A stretch of 64,000 bases of DNA, taken from the NCBI RefSeq assembly GCF_963666015.1, contig NZ_OY762555.1, positions 868,001 to 932,000 of the forward strand, written 5' to 3'. Numbering within the stretch: position 1 is the stretch's first letter; the number at the start of each line of letters is the position of its first letter. Below the pieces are notes generated by a model that saw only the letters and a list, made by a program, of their open reading frames with translations, did no database searches and was not told the DNA's origin. A program made the translations under genes and the position numbers. This document shows positions 21,359-30,747 of the stretch, one piece after another. The stretch comes from an uncultured Sphaerochaeta sp. (GTDB taxonomy: Bacteria; Spirochaetota; Spirochaetia; Sphaerochaetales; Sphaerochaetaceae).

Positions 21359-22306
21359 TTAGGCCAAGACCAATTGGGTCAGTAAGTCAAGGAATCGCTG
21401 ATGGTCTGCTTGTTTGCCAATCTCCACAAGAGGAAGATGTTCCCACACATGGTGATGCCGTCTATCGAGTACCGTCATTCCCAATGTAAGACCATCCTTG
21501 GTTTCAATCCCTACCCTGCCTTTGAACGTCTCAACCAGCGTAGGATCGATTGCATAGGCAACTGCCATGCAATCGATAATGGTGCAGTAGGCCTCAAAGC
21601 CCCTACCTTCCACAAATCGAATAGCTTGGGCAAGGAAAGAAGCTTCCCTTTTTTCACTTCTCTTGAAAAGATCAATCGTTTCCACTGAGAAATTAACTGA
21701 AAAATGGGTTGCGACATCCAGTCCCAAGGCAACCAAGGGGACTCCACTTTGGTAAACGATATCAGCGGCTTCAGGATCAACATAGACATTCCATTCACTC
21801 TGGGGAGTATCCCCTGTGGCATTGAGAAACGCATACTCGTTCAGGCCAAAGGAACCACTGATGGCGATGATGGAGGCTATATTTTCCTTGATGGATGGAT
21901 CCATCTTCATTGCCAGGGCAATATTGGTCATAGGACCGGTTACAATGAGATGAACCTCCCCAGGATTTTGCTTCACCAGAGAGATGATCAACTCACTTGC
22001 ACCAAGATCACTCAGTGGTATCGTAGGCTCAGGAAGAAAGTTTTCCGCCTGGCCATCTGCACCATGGGTGAATGGATCTTTTGGCACATCACGCACCAAG
22101 GGAGAAGCCATTCCTTTGGCTACAGGGATATCAGTCCTTCCAAGCATCTCCAAGACCTTTCGAGCGTTCTTGCTGGTTATTTCCACCGGGTAATTCCCAT
22201 TTACCGTTGTCACCGCCAGAAGCGCAAGATCGGGAGATTTTGCAGCCATGACAATTGCCATGGAATCATCCATTCCTGGGTCGCAATCAAGAATTATCTT
22301 CTTCAT
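21359..22306 (-). CDS. Inosine/uridine-preferring nucleoside hydrolase
   Basis: A 315-residue hydrolase that splits N-ribosides into base and ribose. The calcium-binding motif DCDPGMDDS starts at residue 7, and the distal substrate-binding region is the family-typical IVTGPMTNIALAM. A C-terminal His is not obvious, so substrate range is uncertain. The ATG at 22306 overlaps the end of yjbQ as TGATATG with GAGAGG upstream. A longer frame to 22366 would lie inside yjbQ. It is the tenth gene of the operon that begins with a binding-protein gene at 33083. Confidence 0.92.
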   Translation of the reverse strand: MKKIILDCDPGMDDSMAIVMAAKSPDLALLAVTTVNGNYPVEITSKNARKVLEMLGRTDIPVAKGMASPLVRDVPKDPFTHGADGQAENFLPEPTIPLSDLGASELIISLVKQNPGEVHLIVTGPMTNIALAMKMDPSIKENIASIIAISGSFGLNEYAFLNATGDTPQSEWNVYVDPEAADIVYQSGVPLVALGLDVATHFSVNFSVETIDLFKRSEKREASFLAQAIRFVEGRGFEAYCTIIDCMAVAYAIDPTLVETFKGRVGIETKDGLTLGMTVLDRRHHHVWEHLPLVEIGKQADHQRFLDLLTQLVLA

Positions 22307-22307
22307 A

Positions 22308-22724
22308 TCACCTCTCCATCCCATCACTGAGAATCTTGACATAATACTCACGTTTTCTCGGACCATCGAATTCCAGGAAATACACCCCTTGAGAGTGCCC
22401 TACCAACAGTGAGCCATCTTCTATGATAAATGTGAGGGAGATTCCAATCAGCGAGGACTTCACATGTCCTGCTGCATCCTGAGGGGTGTCATGCTGATGC
22501 TTGAAATCTATGCGTGTGGGTACAAGACGACGAATCTCATCCTGGATATCCTCAAACCCCTTGGGATCCCAAAAGGAGGTTACGGTAAGACCGGCAGTGG
22601 TATGTGGAGTGTATACAACACATAACCCACTCTTTACACCACTTTTCTCTACAGAATCCTTCACCTGGTCGGTAAGGGCAACCACGTCATGTTCATTTGT
22701 CTCGATCTGATAATGATAAAGCAT
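22308..22724 (-). CDS. yjbQ: YjbQ/UPF0047 family protein
   Basis: A 138-residue trimer-forming protein of the UPF0047 family. Typical motifs are YTPHTTAGLTV (residues 39-49) and DAAGHVKSSLIG, and the metal-ligating His residues are conserved. E. coli YjbQ has been reported to have weak thiamine-phosphate synthase activity, but the real role of the family is unsettled. AGGAG precedes the ATG. Its presence within a nucleoside and sugar operon is repeated in other bacteria only as far as I recall, so no function is assigned. Confidence 0.9.
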   Translation of the reverse strand: MLYHYQIETNEHDVVALTDQVKDSVEKSGVKSGLCVVYTPHTTAGLTVTSFWDPKGFEDIQDEIRRLVPTRIDFKHQHDTPQDAAGHVKSSLIGISLTFIIEDGSLLVGHSQGVYFLEFDGPRKREYYVKILSDGMER

Positions 22725-22735
22725 TGTTTGTTCTC

Positions 22736-23866
22736 CTACAGAATCTCTATCGCACTATTCTTTACTGCGGCACCACCTTGGCAAAACTCCCAAAGGCCAG
22801 TGCATCCCCTTCCATGTTCTTCTCCAATCAGCTGCATCACATAGCCAACCAACAGGCTGATAGGTACAAACTGGAAAAGGCTGAGTGAGTCGACTACTGC
22901 CCTTGCGGGGTAAAGCACCTGTGTTCCCTCCACATCCTGTTGTATGGAATCAGTCACGAGAAGTAGCGGTCTTTGAAGGGTCTTAGCGTACGAAAGCATC
23001 TCCTTGGTCCTACTTAACGCGGCATTATCAGCAGAAACAACCACTACGGTTCCCAATTGCGTACTTTTTCTCATGAAGAAATTCAGATGGAGCCACTCTT
23101 CACTGTTTATATGCATGGCATACTGTCCAGTAGCTTCCATGACCTTTGCCTGTCCAAACCAAGCGGTGGCATAGTCACTACCAGCTCCTACAAAGTCCCA
23201 AGCTTCCAGGTGCTTCCATCGTTTTGCGACATCAAGCATATGCATATCAATGGAGGGAAGCATCTCTTCCAAGCGATCAGCTTGATCAAGAATATCCTTT
23301 CTCATCGAGGTGGCATGGTCCATCGTATAACATCCGCGGACTTCCCCGATCCTGATTGCAAGCAACAGCAAAGCCAGGAGTGATACCAAATATGACCGGG
23401 TTCCTGGAGCACTGGGAAAAGAAGGAATATCCAGCGGTACGATTGCATCGGAGTTCTGTCCCAACAGTGTCTCTGTTGATTTTGTAACTCCCAGGACGAA
23501 CGCTTTATGTTTTCTTGCCCGTTGAACAGCTTCGCCCACTCGAGCACCACTTCCGCTGTTGCTTACCGCAATGACCAAAGGATTGTTCGGGGCATCCCCA
23601 AGTCGCTTTTCATCATAGAATCGAGCGAGGTCAATGGCAGTGACCAATTCCACAGGCAATCGGGTCAGACGCTCAAAAACACGTTGCATAGCCATCCCTG
23701 CTGCATAGGAATCCCCACATCCTGTCAGAATTATCCGCTGCACTGAAAATATTTGCGGTGTGGTCAACACCTTCCTTGTTTTAGGCTCAAGGTCGTTATA
23801 TTGCTGCCTCAGCAGCCTGGGGAGGCTGAAAACCTGATCCCTTATTACATTGCTTGTCTCGTTCAT
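22736..23866 (-). CDS. SIS-domain sugar isomerase or deglycase
   Basis: A 376-residue cytoplasmic protein with two sugar-isomerase (SIS) domains like the GlmS C-terminal half, AgaS and FrlB. The first sugar-phosphate loop is ILTGCGDSYAAGMA (residues 46-59) and the next is AVSNSGSGARVGEA. The second domain begins at FVGAGSDYATAWFGQ, and the conserved Glu region is KVMEATGQYAMHINSEEWLH. These enzymes interconvert or deaminate phosphosugars. With the PfkB kinase and GntR regulator it recalls the kinase/deglycase pair of fructosamine operons. It overlaps the phosphorylase gene by four bases. Confidence 0.88.
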   Translation of the reverse strand: MNETSNVIRDQVFSLPRLLRQQYNDLEPKTRKVLTTPQIFSVQRIILTGCGDSYAAGMAMQRVFERLTRLPVELVTAIDLARFYDEKRLGDAPNNPLVIAVSNSGSGARVGEAVQRARKHKAFVLGVTKSTETLLGQNSDAIVPLDIPSFPSAPGTRSYLVSLLALLLLAIRIGEVRGCYTMDHATSMRKDILDQADRLEEMLPSIDMHMLDVAKRWKHLEAWDFVGAGSDYATAWFGQAKVMEATGQYAMHINSEEWLHLNFFMRKSTQLGTVVVVSADNAALSRTKEMLSYAKTLQRPLLLVTDSIQQDVEGTQVLYPARAVVDSLSLFQFVPISLLVGYVMQLIGEEHGRGCTGLWEFCQGGAAVKNSAIEIL

Positions 23867-24789
23867 TCATAGCTCCTATTCAGTGTACGGTTCCAATACC
23901 GTTTTCCACTCGTATTTTTTTGCATATCCATTTCATGAAGAGCTGCACACCCTTCCAAAGCAATTCTGATTGCAGTATCATGGCCGGCTCCGGCAGTAAA
24001 CTTTTTTCCGGTTACCAAGTTGTCCGCTACAGAGCAGACAGAACCTCCACGACGGCCAAAGAGTGATGAGAGTGTAACAATCGCAGCAGATTCCCTATCT
24101 CCATTGAGCACTCCGGCTCGTTCGTAAATACCTGCTTTTTCAATATTCCATGGTTGCATGTAACCGCCCACAGAAGGTCTTCCTCCTCCTACAAAGTCGC
24201 TATCCACAGAAAGCGTAACTCCTACATGATAGGGATTGGCTACCTTCTCTGCTCCTTCGATAAGTGCAAGGACAACCTCATAGTGACTAGCTGCCGGGTA
24301 TGCTGCATCGATGTAAGCCTTGGTCATACCCTCCTCGCGCACCACGCCACTGGCAATAACGACATCTCCAGGCTCCACACTGCTTCCGATTCCTCCCGAT
24401 CCACCAACCCTGATGAACGTGGAGGCATCGGTATACTCTGCCAGGTCATAGAACGCCAATTCCATCTCAGGCGATCCACTCCCTCCACTGATTACTGAAA
24501 TATGAGCACCCTTGTACCAACCGCTGTAGGTTGTGAACATCCCAGACTTGCCTACCAGCTCGCTCTGTTCCAGCAACCCAGCGATATACTCGGCGGGATC
24601 CACGCTATAGGCGCAGAGGGGATCGCGGACTGTCATCAGGACATACTCCCCAATTTTTTCTGGGTCTATCTGGGTAAGTGCCGGTCTTCCTTCTATCTCA
24701 AGACCTCTTTCAGGCACGTTGTGATAATATGGGTACCGTGCATGAATCTCTTTGATTGCTGCCTTGTTTCTTATTTCATCCGATTTCAT
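23863..24789 (-). CDS. Nucleoside phosphorylase (NP-I family, uridine phosphorylase-like)
   Basis: A 308-residue cytoplasmic phosphorylase expected to convert a nucleoside and phosphate into base and sugar-1-phosphate. NP-I features are the phosphate-binding stretch VISGGSGSPEMELAFYDL, the loop TFIRVGGSGGIGSSVEPGD and the late nucleoside-binding segment EKAGIYERAGVLNGDRESAAIVT, in which the usual E-M-E pattern is altered. It has about 40 extra N-terminal residues compared with E. coli Udp. The start overlaps the end of the kinase gene by four bases, so the genes are translationally coupled. Confidence 0.88.
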   Translation of the reverse strand: MKSDEIRNKAAIKEIHARYPYYHNVPERGLEIEGRPALTQIDPEKIGEYVLMTVRDPLCAYSVDPAEYIAGLLEQSELVGKSGMFTTYSGWYKGAHISVISGGSGSPEMELAFYDLAEYTDASTFIRVGGSGGIGSSVEPGDVVIASGVVREEGMTKAYIDAAYPAASHYEVVLALIEGAEKVANPYHVGVTLSVDSDFVGGGRPSVGGYMQPWNIEKAGIYERAGVLNGDRESAAIVTLSSLFGRRGGSVCSVADNLVTGKKFTAGAGHDTAIRIALEGCAALHEMDMQKNTSGKRYWNRTLNRSYE

Positions 24790-25706
24790 TGGTTCTCTCC
24801 CTTCTCCTGGTGTATGAAATACGCGAGCCGGTCCTCTGCTTTATCAAACGTTTCCTGATTGGAGAGTGGTGCAATCCCAAATTGGCTGATGTTGCTTCCT
24901 GCAGCAATGCTGCCCATTATTCCTATCTCATAGAGCGTCTTTCCCTCACAAAATCCAACCAGGACTGCAGCAGAGCTGCTGTTCCCTGCGCCAGTAGGAT
25001 CGACCAATGCATAACTGAAGTCTGAAGGAACTGAAACAATCTCATCTTTGGTAATCATCAAGGCACCTTGCTTTCCTCGACGATAAAACACCAAGGGAAT
25101 ACCTAGTCCCCTAAGCCTCTCAATAACTGCCTGCTCATCTTCCCCATACAAGGCATGGGATTCACTCCTGTTCAGTGATAGAATTTCTACCTGCGATGCA
25201 ATGCTCTCAACCAGGCCCAAACTACCTGGTTTGGCAGAACTTGCAGACATTTCCCAAAGCAATGTGAATCCATATTCTTTCTTCAACGAAAACAGGGCTT
25301 TCCAGAAGGCACTATCTTCAGCTTCCTTGAAAAGATAGGCACCCTTTGCCTCAGATAGAGGGACTTCCAATTCATCGATGCCTGCAACAAAACGCTGATA
25401 GTGATCCTTCCCATAGACAGGGGTCTCTATACGCTCCCCATCCTCCTGATAATTCACTATTGTCTTTGGAGTTTCCGCATGAACGTTGAACATACAAGAA
25501 TCAGGAATGTTATGTTTCTCGAAAATTGGCTTTAATGTTTCGTTGAAATCCTTGCCCTTTCCACAACAGAGCCCGACCGAAGGATGCCAAAGCCTGGCAC
25601 CCGCGTATGCGTACAACCCTGCTCCTCCTCCAGCCTCCACGACACTGGAATTTCCTGGAAAATGGATTTCATCAACCACTGCCGTTGAAATGATTATATA
25701 TTGCAT
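24786..25706 (-). CDS. PfkB/ribokinase-like sugar kinase with Asn at the catalytic-base position
   Basis: A 306-residue member of the ribokinase fold. It has an N-terminal sugar-binding region with GGGAGLYAYAGARL, the Mg-coordinating NRSE motif at about 179-182, and the ATP-site signature DPTGAGNSSS. In active PfkB enzymes this reads GAGD, where the Asp is the catalytic base. Here residue 242 is Asn, as in the Mak32-like branch. Kinase activity is therefore not certain. The start at 25706 lies inside the end of the upstream gene with GAGAGG and AGGAAG before it. A longer frame to 25799 overlaps that gene further and is unlikely. Confidence 0.85.
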   Translation of the reverse strand: MQYIIISTAVVDEIHFPGNSSVVEAGGGAGLYAYAGARLWHPSVGLCCGKGKDFNETLKPIFEKHNIPDSCMFNVHAETPKTIVNYQEDGERIETPVYGKDHYQRFVAGIDELEVPLSEAKGAYLFKEAEDSAFWKALFSLKKEYGFTLLWEMSASSAKPGSLGLVESIASQVEILSLNRSESHALYGEDEQAVIERLRGLGIPLVFYRRGKQGALMITKDEIVSVPSDFSYALVDPTGAGNSSSAAVLVGFCEGKTLYEIGIMGSIAAGSNISQFGIAPLSNQETFDKAEDRLAYFIHQEKGENQ

Positions 25707-25710
25707 CTTC

Positions 25711-27759
25711 CTAACACCTCTCAATGATGAAATCTCGGGCGACCATGGTTCCCTCATCGACAATGTAGCCAGCGCCCCCGCATTGTAGCGAATCGTCAAT
25801 GCATTTCATGATCAGCTTGCCATCTATCCAGACGGAAAGGGCAGGCCCATCAGCTTCAACGACTACGTTATAGAGCCTATCTTGCTCGTATGAGAAAGGT
25901 ACTTCTTTCAGCAACGTACAATTTCCATGGTTCTGATAAACAAGTCTCAATGCAAAAGCACCTTCAAATTTGAGTGCATAGTGAATCTGTAGACCTTTGC
26001 TACGGAATACCACCCCAGCTGATTCATGCAGACTGAAAAGAATATTCGTTGTAAGCCGATAATCGGTCCAATCCTGGGTCCCTATGGTTACCACCCCTCC
26101 CTTCTCAGGATGGCTGATACAATAGGTATGAAGGAAGTCTGCAGCAAACTGTTTTGCTGACCCCACCCAGGACTGGAACCAATAAGGACGCGTTTCCCAG
26201 ATTGAAGCAAGCATCATTCCTTCCTGGGCAAATCGCTTGGGAGTGTTTGCCCATGAAATGGATTTCACAACCAGCGAGTCATTTTTTTGTGTTGTCTCTA
26301 TCCGCAATCCAAAGCGAAATATGGGCATCCCTTTCAATGAAGGAACTTCCATAACGATTTCCTGATACCCTTTTTTCAACTGCAATCGCTGCAAATCGAG
26401 TGATTCCACTTGTTGTTCACGTGTATAAAACAGTACATATGGAGTAACAAGGAGCCCTTCATGTGCACATGACAGTCTCAGTGTTATCTCCTGTCCCTCA
26501 TAAAGCGTTGGACTTGCAATGGTAGAAAAGTTTTTAGCCAGTTCATTGAAATCCAGAAACGTTGGTGTTGAGATAGCGACAGGACATTGTGCAGAAGAAA
26601 CTGCAATATCCAACCCCTCTCCCTTTTCATTAGAAATTGTTGCCAAGCCCCCCTCCACATAGGGACAGGCAGTAAAGCCTTGTGAACTTCCAGGGAATGA
26701 GAAAGAGAATCGGTCATCCTGCTTCTTCCCCTCGATTGCCTGGAGGATCATCTCACTTTGGCTTACAGCATCAGTAACACAGCTACCACCATCAGCGGTC
26801 ACTATCAACATCCGGTCGGCAACCCCTTCACGCAGAAAAGGTTTCTCATTGATTCCTTCCAGTCCAAGCCTGATTCCATTCAAGCAACCTACATTTCCAG
26901 CATTACAGTCAGTGTCCCATGCAGCACTACTTGCAATAGTGATCGAGCGATGAAAATCATCACCCCCAAGCAGTAAGGAAGCCAGAACCATTGCATGGTT
27001 TGGAATGATGTGGCAGGGTCCACTAAATTTTTCATATCCGTACAATGCATCGATAGTCTTTCTCGCTTCACGCCAGTTTCCAGGATGTTTGCTACAGATG
27101 GAGCGAACATCATCAATGACTTTCAGGAGATAAGGGCTTGTTACAAAGCGGAGATTCCTATCAATGAGTTGATCAATATCACGAACAGAGAAAGCATCGG
27201 CTTCCATCGCTCCCAGAAATGCGGCTGCTTCAACGGCGAGCCCATCGTGGCTTACGCGGGCCGCTTCCCGTACCAGGCGACTTGCCCTCTCCGGGTCGTT
27301 TGGATGCATCATGGCAAAGGCATCAATGAAGATCTGTGCACCAATTTGCTCACTCAGGGTTTTTCCATTGAGTTTCATGCTTCCGCTCTCTGGCGATTGG
27401 ATACCATTCTTGAGACGAAGATACGCCGTATGTTCGGTGGAACGTCCGAGGCCACCCCACCAGAGGATGGTTTTGTCCTCAATGATATAATTCAGCCAAC
27501 TCTCCCCGACCATTCGGCTGCTAAGCTGTTCAGGGAAGTCGTGGTCAGCTACCGAACGAAAAAACCCGAAGGTTCCGCTGATATCATCATCTGCAACAAT
27601 AAGGGGAATGCCCAAATCACTGGCCACATAGCGATCTACCTCACCAAAACGGTCCTGGATGGCCTGATAAGACCATCCCTCAACCGGTCGGCCCAAGTAT
27701 ACCCCTATGATCTTCCCAAGTACTCCTGCATATATTTTATTCCGTATTACTGTGTCCAT
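25711..27759 (-). CDS. ADP-ribosylglycohydrolase family protein with C-terminal extension (paralogue 2)
   Basis: A 682-residue protein. The first 330 residues are an ADP-ribosylglycohydrolase (ARH/DraG) domain with the metal-binding DDDISGTF at residues 57-64 and the second site DTDCNAGNVGCLNG at about 290. These dinuclear Mg enzymes cleave N- or O-glycosidic bonds of ADP-ribose conjugates, and some relatives act on other ribosides. A second half of about 350 residues follows with beta-rich character, ending in a concanavalin-like domain (ADGPALSVWIDGKLIMK). No signal peptide is present. It is closely related to the upstream gene, whose stop overlaps its start (TAATG). Confidence 0.9.
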   Translation of the reverse strand: MDTVIRNKIYAGVLGKIIGVYLGRPVEGWSYQAIQDRFGEVDRYVASDLGIPLIVADDDISGTFGFFRSVADHDFPEQLSSRMVGESWLNYIIEDKTILWWGGLGRSTEHTAYLRLKNGIQSPESGSMKLNGKTLSEQIGAQIFIDAFAMMHPNDPERASRLVREAARVSHDGLAVEAAAFLGAMEADAFSVRDIDQLIDRNLRFVTSPYLLKVIDDVRSICSKHPGNWREARKTIDALYGYEKFSGPCHIIPNHAMVLASLLLGGDDFHRSITIASSAAWDTDCNAGNVGCLNGIRLGLEGINEKPFLREGVADRMLIVTADGGSCVTDAVSQSEMILQAIEGKKQDDRFSFSFPGSSQGFTACPYVEGGLATISNEKGEGLDIAVSSAQCPVAISTPTFLDFNELAKNFSTIASPTLYEGQEITLRLSCAHEGLLVTPYVLFYTREQQVESLDLQRLQLKKGYQEIVMEVPSLKGMPIFRFGLRIETTQKNDSLVVKSISWANTPKRFAQEGMMLASIWETRPYWFQSWVGSAKQFAADFLHTYCISHPEKGGVVTIGTQDWTDYRLTTNILFSLHESAGVVFRSKGLQIHYALKFEGAFALRLVYQNHGNCTLLKEVPFSYEQDRLYNVVVEADGPALSVWIDGKLIMKCIDDSLQCGGAGYIVDEGTMVARDFIIERC

Positions 27760-29885
27760 TATGTATTATCCTTTTCTTGGCTTACCGTAAAACCATCAAT
27801 GAGCACCGCTCCAGTATTCACAACAAAACCTGCAGCTCCCTTGAGATAGGTTTTATCAACGGCTTTCAGCACTACTTTTCCGTCCAACTCCATCGTCAAA
27901 CGATCCTGATACACTGAGAAGCTCATTTGGTACGTTGTGTCGATTGGATAAGGCCCATCTGATTCTGCGAGAACGGCTTGTATTGAATCCTGTTGTTTCA
28001 CAATTCTCGCTTTTCCATCCTGAATCAAAGCCGCATAGTACCGCCGGTGTCCCCGACTGCGAGCGACAAGTCCCGATCCTTCCTGTTGCATGATGGTCAG
28101 TGTACTTTGCACGATATAGTCATCCCAATCCTGTGTACCAATAGTGACCACACCATGCTTTTCTGGGTGTGAAATGGAAAACGTGGTGGTGTAATCTGGG
28201 TAGAAATTCTTTGCACTACTCATGAAACTTTTCAGCCAGATCGTATCGGTAGTCCATGGTGTTAGTAACGGGGACATCTCGTACGACCGTGGGAGTGAAA
28301 AACGCTTCGGAGCACCGCGCCAATCCATCTGTCTAATAATGACTGAACCATCAAGACGCTTGCGGCTGGTTAGCTCAAGTCCGATTCGGTATATGGGGAA
28401 GCCATTGGTGTCTGGGATTTCCCAACGCAGCACCTGTTCTCCCTTCTTCAATTGCGTGGCTTCAGAGGTAGCAAGAAGCAACTTCCCATCATCCTGGTAG
28501 TACTGGATATAGAGCGAAGCAACCGGGTTTTTATCCTGTTCACAAACGAGGGTTGTTGAAACACATTGACCGCTGTAGAGCGTGGGGGAAGCCATGACTT
28601 CAAAATAGCTTGTACCATCCTTGCCTTTTGGCATCAAATCTGTGAAGGTTTCAACACAGGAGCGAGCAATCGTTCCCTTTGCAAGATTGCGATAGGAAAG
28701 ACGCAGTCCTGGCGTACCTGTAGTTAGCAAGGTGTTTTCCAAGAAACAGAGAGTCTGCCGCATCCCTTCCCCCGGAGCGATCATGAAACCCTGCAGGCTT
28801 CCAGGAAAAGCAAAGTTGAACCGACATTCCTTATCTTTGGGATTTAGTTTGTATAAAGCATCACTCATAGCAATCAGGGATTGGGCCTCTTGAACAGCGT
28901 CACTGATGCAAGACCCACCGTCTGCTGTAACCACAAGCATCCTATCAGCAACTGGTGTTCTAAAGTCTGCTCCTGCCTCAATACCCTCCAAACCTAGTCT
29001 GATACCATTGAGACAACCAACATTACCGGCATTGCAATCAGTATCCCACCCTGCAGAAACCGCGATGGATATACTCTTCTGGAAATCATCACCGCCCATG
29101 ATCAGTGCCATCAAGACAACAAGATGATTGGTAACCATCGGGCAATTACCCAAATACTTGTCATAGCCATGATATTTGGCTATCCAGGACCGTACTTCTT
29201 TCCAGTCGGAAGCCAAAGCGCAGCATTCCCTAATTTCTGTGACCAAGTGCTTCAAGAGGTCGCTCTCTACATAGCAAAGCGCAGACTCAATCAATACATC
29301 CATTCTCTTCTCTGAGAATGCCAGGGATTCCATTACAGCCAGGAATACTGCTGCTTCCACAGCAATCCCATCATGGCTCACGCGGGCAGCTTCGCGCGCA
29401 AAACAAGCGGTCTGCTTTGGGTCATTCGGGCAAACCAGTGCCCAGGAGTCAATGAAAATCTGAGCCCCTATCTGGGTTGCCATCGACTCCCCATTCTCAG
29501 CAATGCTGCCACTACGCGGTGCATCGATTCCCTGTTTCAGTCTCAAGTATGCTGTATGCTCGGTTGAGCGGGACAAGCCACCCCACCAGAGAATCGTCTT
29601 GTCCTCTACGATATAGTTCAGCCACCCGTTTCCAATTTGTTTACTGGTGATCTGTGCATCACAACCATGATCGGAGAGCGAGCGAATGAAGGCAAAGGTC
29701 CCACTGATATCATCATCGGGAACGATCAGGGGAGCCTTGGTTGTATCATTCACATAGTAGTCAATCTCACCAAAGGTATCCCTGATCTTCTCATAGGTCC
29801 ATCCTTCTACCGGACGCCCTAGGTATACGCCAATGATTTTTCCAACCACACCGGCATATACTTTTTCTCTTGTAGCAATATCCAT
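27759..29885 (-). CDS. ADP-ribosylglycohydrolase family protein with C-terminal extension (paralogue 1)
   Basis: A 708-residue protein with the same architecture as the downstream paralogue: ARH domain with DDDISGTF at 57-64 and DTDCNAGNVGCLNG, then a long beta-rich C-terminal half ending in DRLTMELDGKVVLKAVDKT. The first 125 residues are largely identical between the two copies, including GKIIGVYLGRPVEGW, while the C-terminal halves diverge more. AAGGAT precedes the ATG. Two copies kept side by side suggest different substrates or a heteromer. Cytoplasmic, by lack of a signal peptide. Confidence 0.9.
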   Translation of the reverse strand: MDIATREKVYAGVVGKIIGVYLGRPVEGWTYEKIRDTFGEIDYYVNDTTKAPLIVPDDDISGTFAFIRSLSDHGCDAQITSKQIGNGWLNYIVEDKTILWWGGLSRSTEHTAYLRLKQGIDAPRSGSIAENGESMATQIGAQIFIDSWALVCPNDPKQTACFAREAARVSHDGIAVEAAVFLAVMESLAFSEKRMDVLIESALCYVESDLLKHLVTEIRECCALASDWKEVRSWIAKYHGYDKYLGNCPMVTNHLVVLMALIMGGDDFQKSISIAVSAGWDTDCNAGNVGCLNGIRLGLEGIEAGADFRTPVADRMLVVTADGGSCISDAVQEAQSLIAMSDALYKLNPKDKECRFNFAFPGSLQGFMIAPGEGMRQTLCFLENTLLTTGTPGLRLSYRNLAKGTIARSCVETFTDLMPKGKDGTSYFEVMASPTLYSGQCVSTTLVCEQDKNPVASLYIQYYQDDGKLLLATSEATQLKKGEQVLRWEIPDTNGFPIYRIGLELTSRKRLDGSVIIRQMDWRGAPKRFSLPRSYEMSPLLTPWTTDTIWLKSFMSSAKNFYPDYTTTFSISHPEKHGVVTIGTQDWDDYIVQSTLTIMQQEGSGLVARSRGHRRYYAALIQDGKARIVKQQDSIQAVLAESDGPYPIDTTYQMSFSVYQDRLTMELDGKVVLKAVDKTYLKGAAGFVVNTGAVLIDGFTVSQEKDNT

Positions 29886-29910
29886 ATGTTGTATCCTTAC
29901 AATGTATTTT

Positions 29911-30747
29911 CTAACCTTTCACAGACCCAGAGACCAAACCATCGATGAAGAGACGTTGGACACTAAGGAAGAAGGCAAGGATGGGTACGATCATGATGAC
30001 TGCACCAGCCATCATGGCTCCCATGTTCTGCGTGAACGTTCCATTCATCGCCAGGTACCCAAGTGTTGCATTTCTGTTTTTTGTTTGTAGGAATGTGGAG
30101 GTCAATAGGTATTCATTCCAGCTCATTAACCCAACGATGATGGCAACGGTAACCAACCCAGGGCTTACGACGGGCAGCATAACCTTGGTGAATACCTGAA
30201 ACGAACTCGCCCCATCAATGCGCGCCGCTTCTTCCATTTCTTTCGGGATCTTCAGAAAATAGGTCCGCATCAAGAAGACTGCAGTAGGCATGTAGAGCGC
30301 TGCATGCAATACTCCAACCACATTCAGATTACCCAAGAGCCTAAGCTTTGAAAGTGCTGAATAGAGGCTGAACATAAACAGCTGAATGGGAATGGTCATC
30401 GCTACCATAAAGTAAACGATCAAGAAGGGAATTATCTTGATCCGATTCTTTGCCATGGCATATGCCATGGTGGAGGAACAAAACAAGATCACCACGATTG
30501 CCGTTCCGGTGAGAATAATACTGTTTACAAAGCCCTTCGCAAATTCCCCCCATCTCCAGGCCATCGTAAAATTGGTCATATTGAAACTTTCGGGGAGATT
30601 AATGGGATTCTCCACGATCATGATATGTGCCTTCATGCTGTTGACTACCACCAGATAGAAAGGAGCCACAGAAATCAGCGCGAAAAAAAGGAGTATCAGA
30701 TGGTACCAACCGAATCGTTTTCGTTTGTTGAGTTTATCAATGGTCAT
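29911..30747 (-). CDS. ABC transporter permease, MalG type
   Basis: A 278-residue inner-membrane permease with six hydrophobic segments and the EAA loop AARIDGASSFQVFTKVMLP. It is the second permease of the importer in the N-glycoside operon, overlapping its partner gene by four bases and followed after 25 bases by the first ADP-ribosylglycohydrolase gene. Its ATPase is not encoded in the window, so a shared ATPase is expected. The transported compound is probably a riboside or a related glycoside, judged only from the enzymes downstream. Confidence 0.92.
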   Translation of the reverse strand: MTIDKLNKRKRFGWYHLILLFFALISVAPFYLVVVNSMKAHIMIVENPINLPESFNMTNFTMAWRWGEFAKGFVNSIILTGTAIVVILFCSSTMAYAMAKNRIKIIPFLIVYFMVAMTIPIQLFMFSLYSALSKLRLLGNLNVVGVLHAALYMPTAVFLMRTYFLKIPKEMEEAARIDGASSFQVFTKVMLPVVSPGLVTVAIIVGLMSWNEYLLTSTFLQTKNRNATLGYLAMNGTFTQNMGAMMAGAVIMIVPILAFFLSVQRLFIDGLVSGSVKG

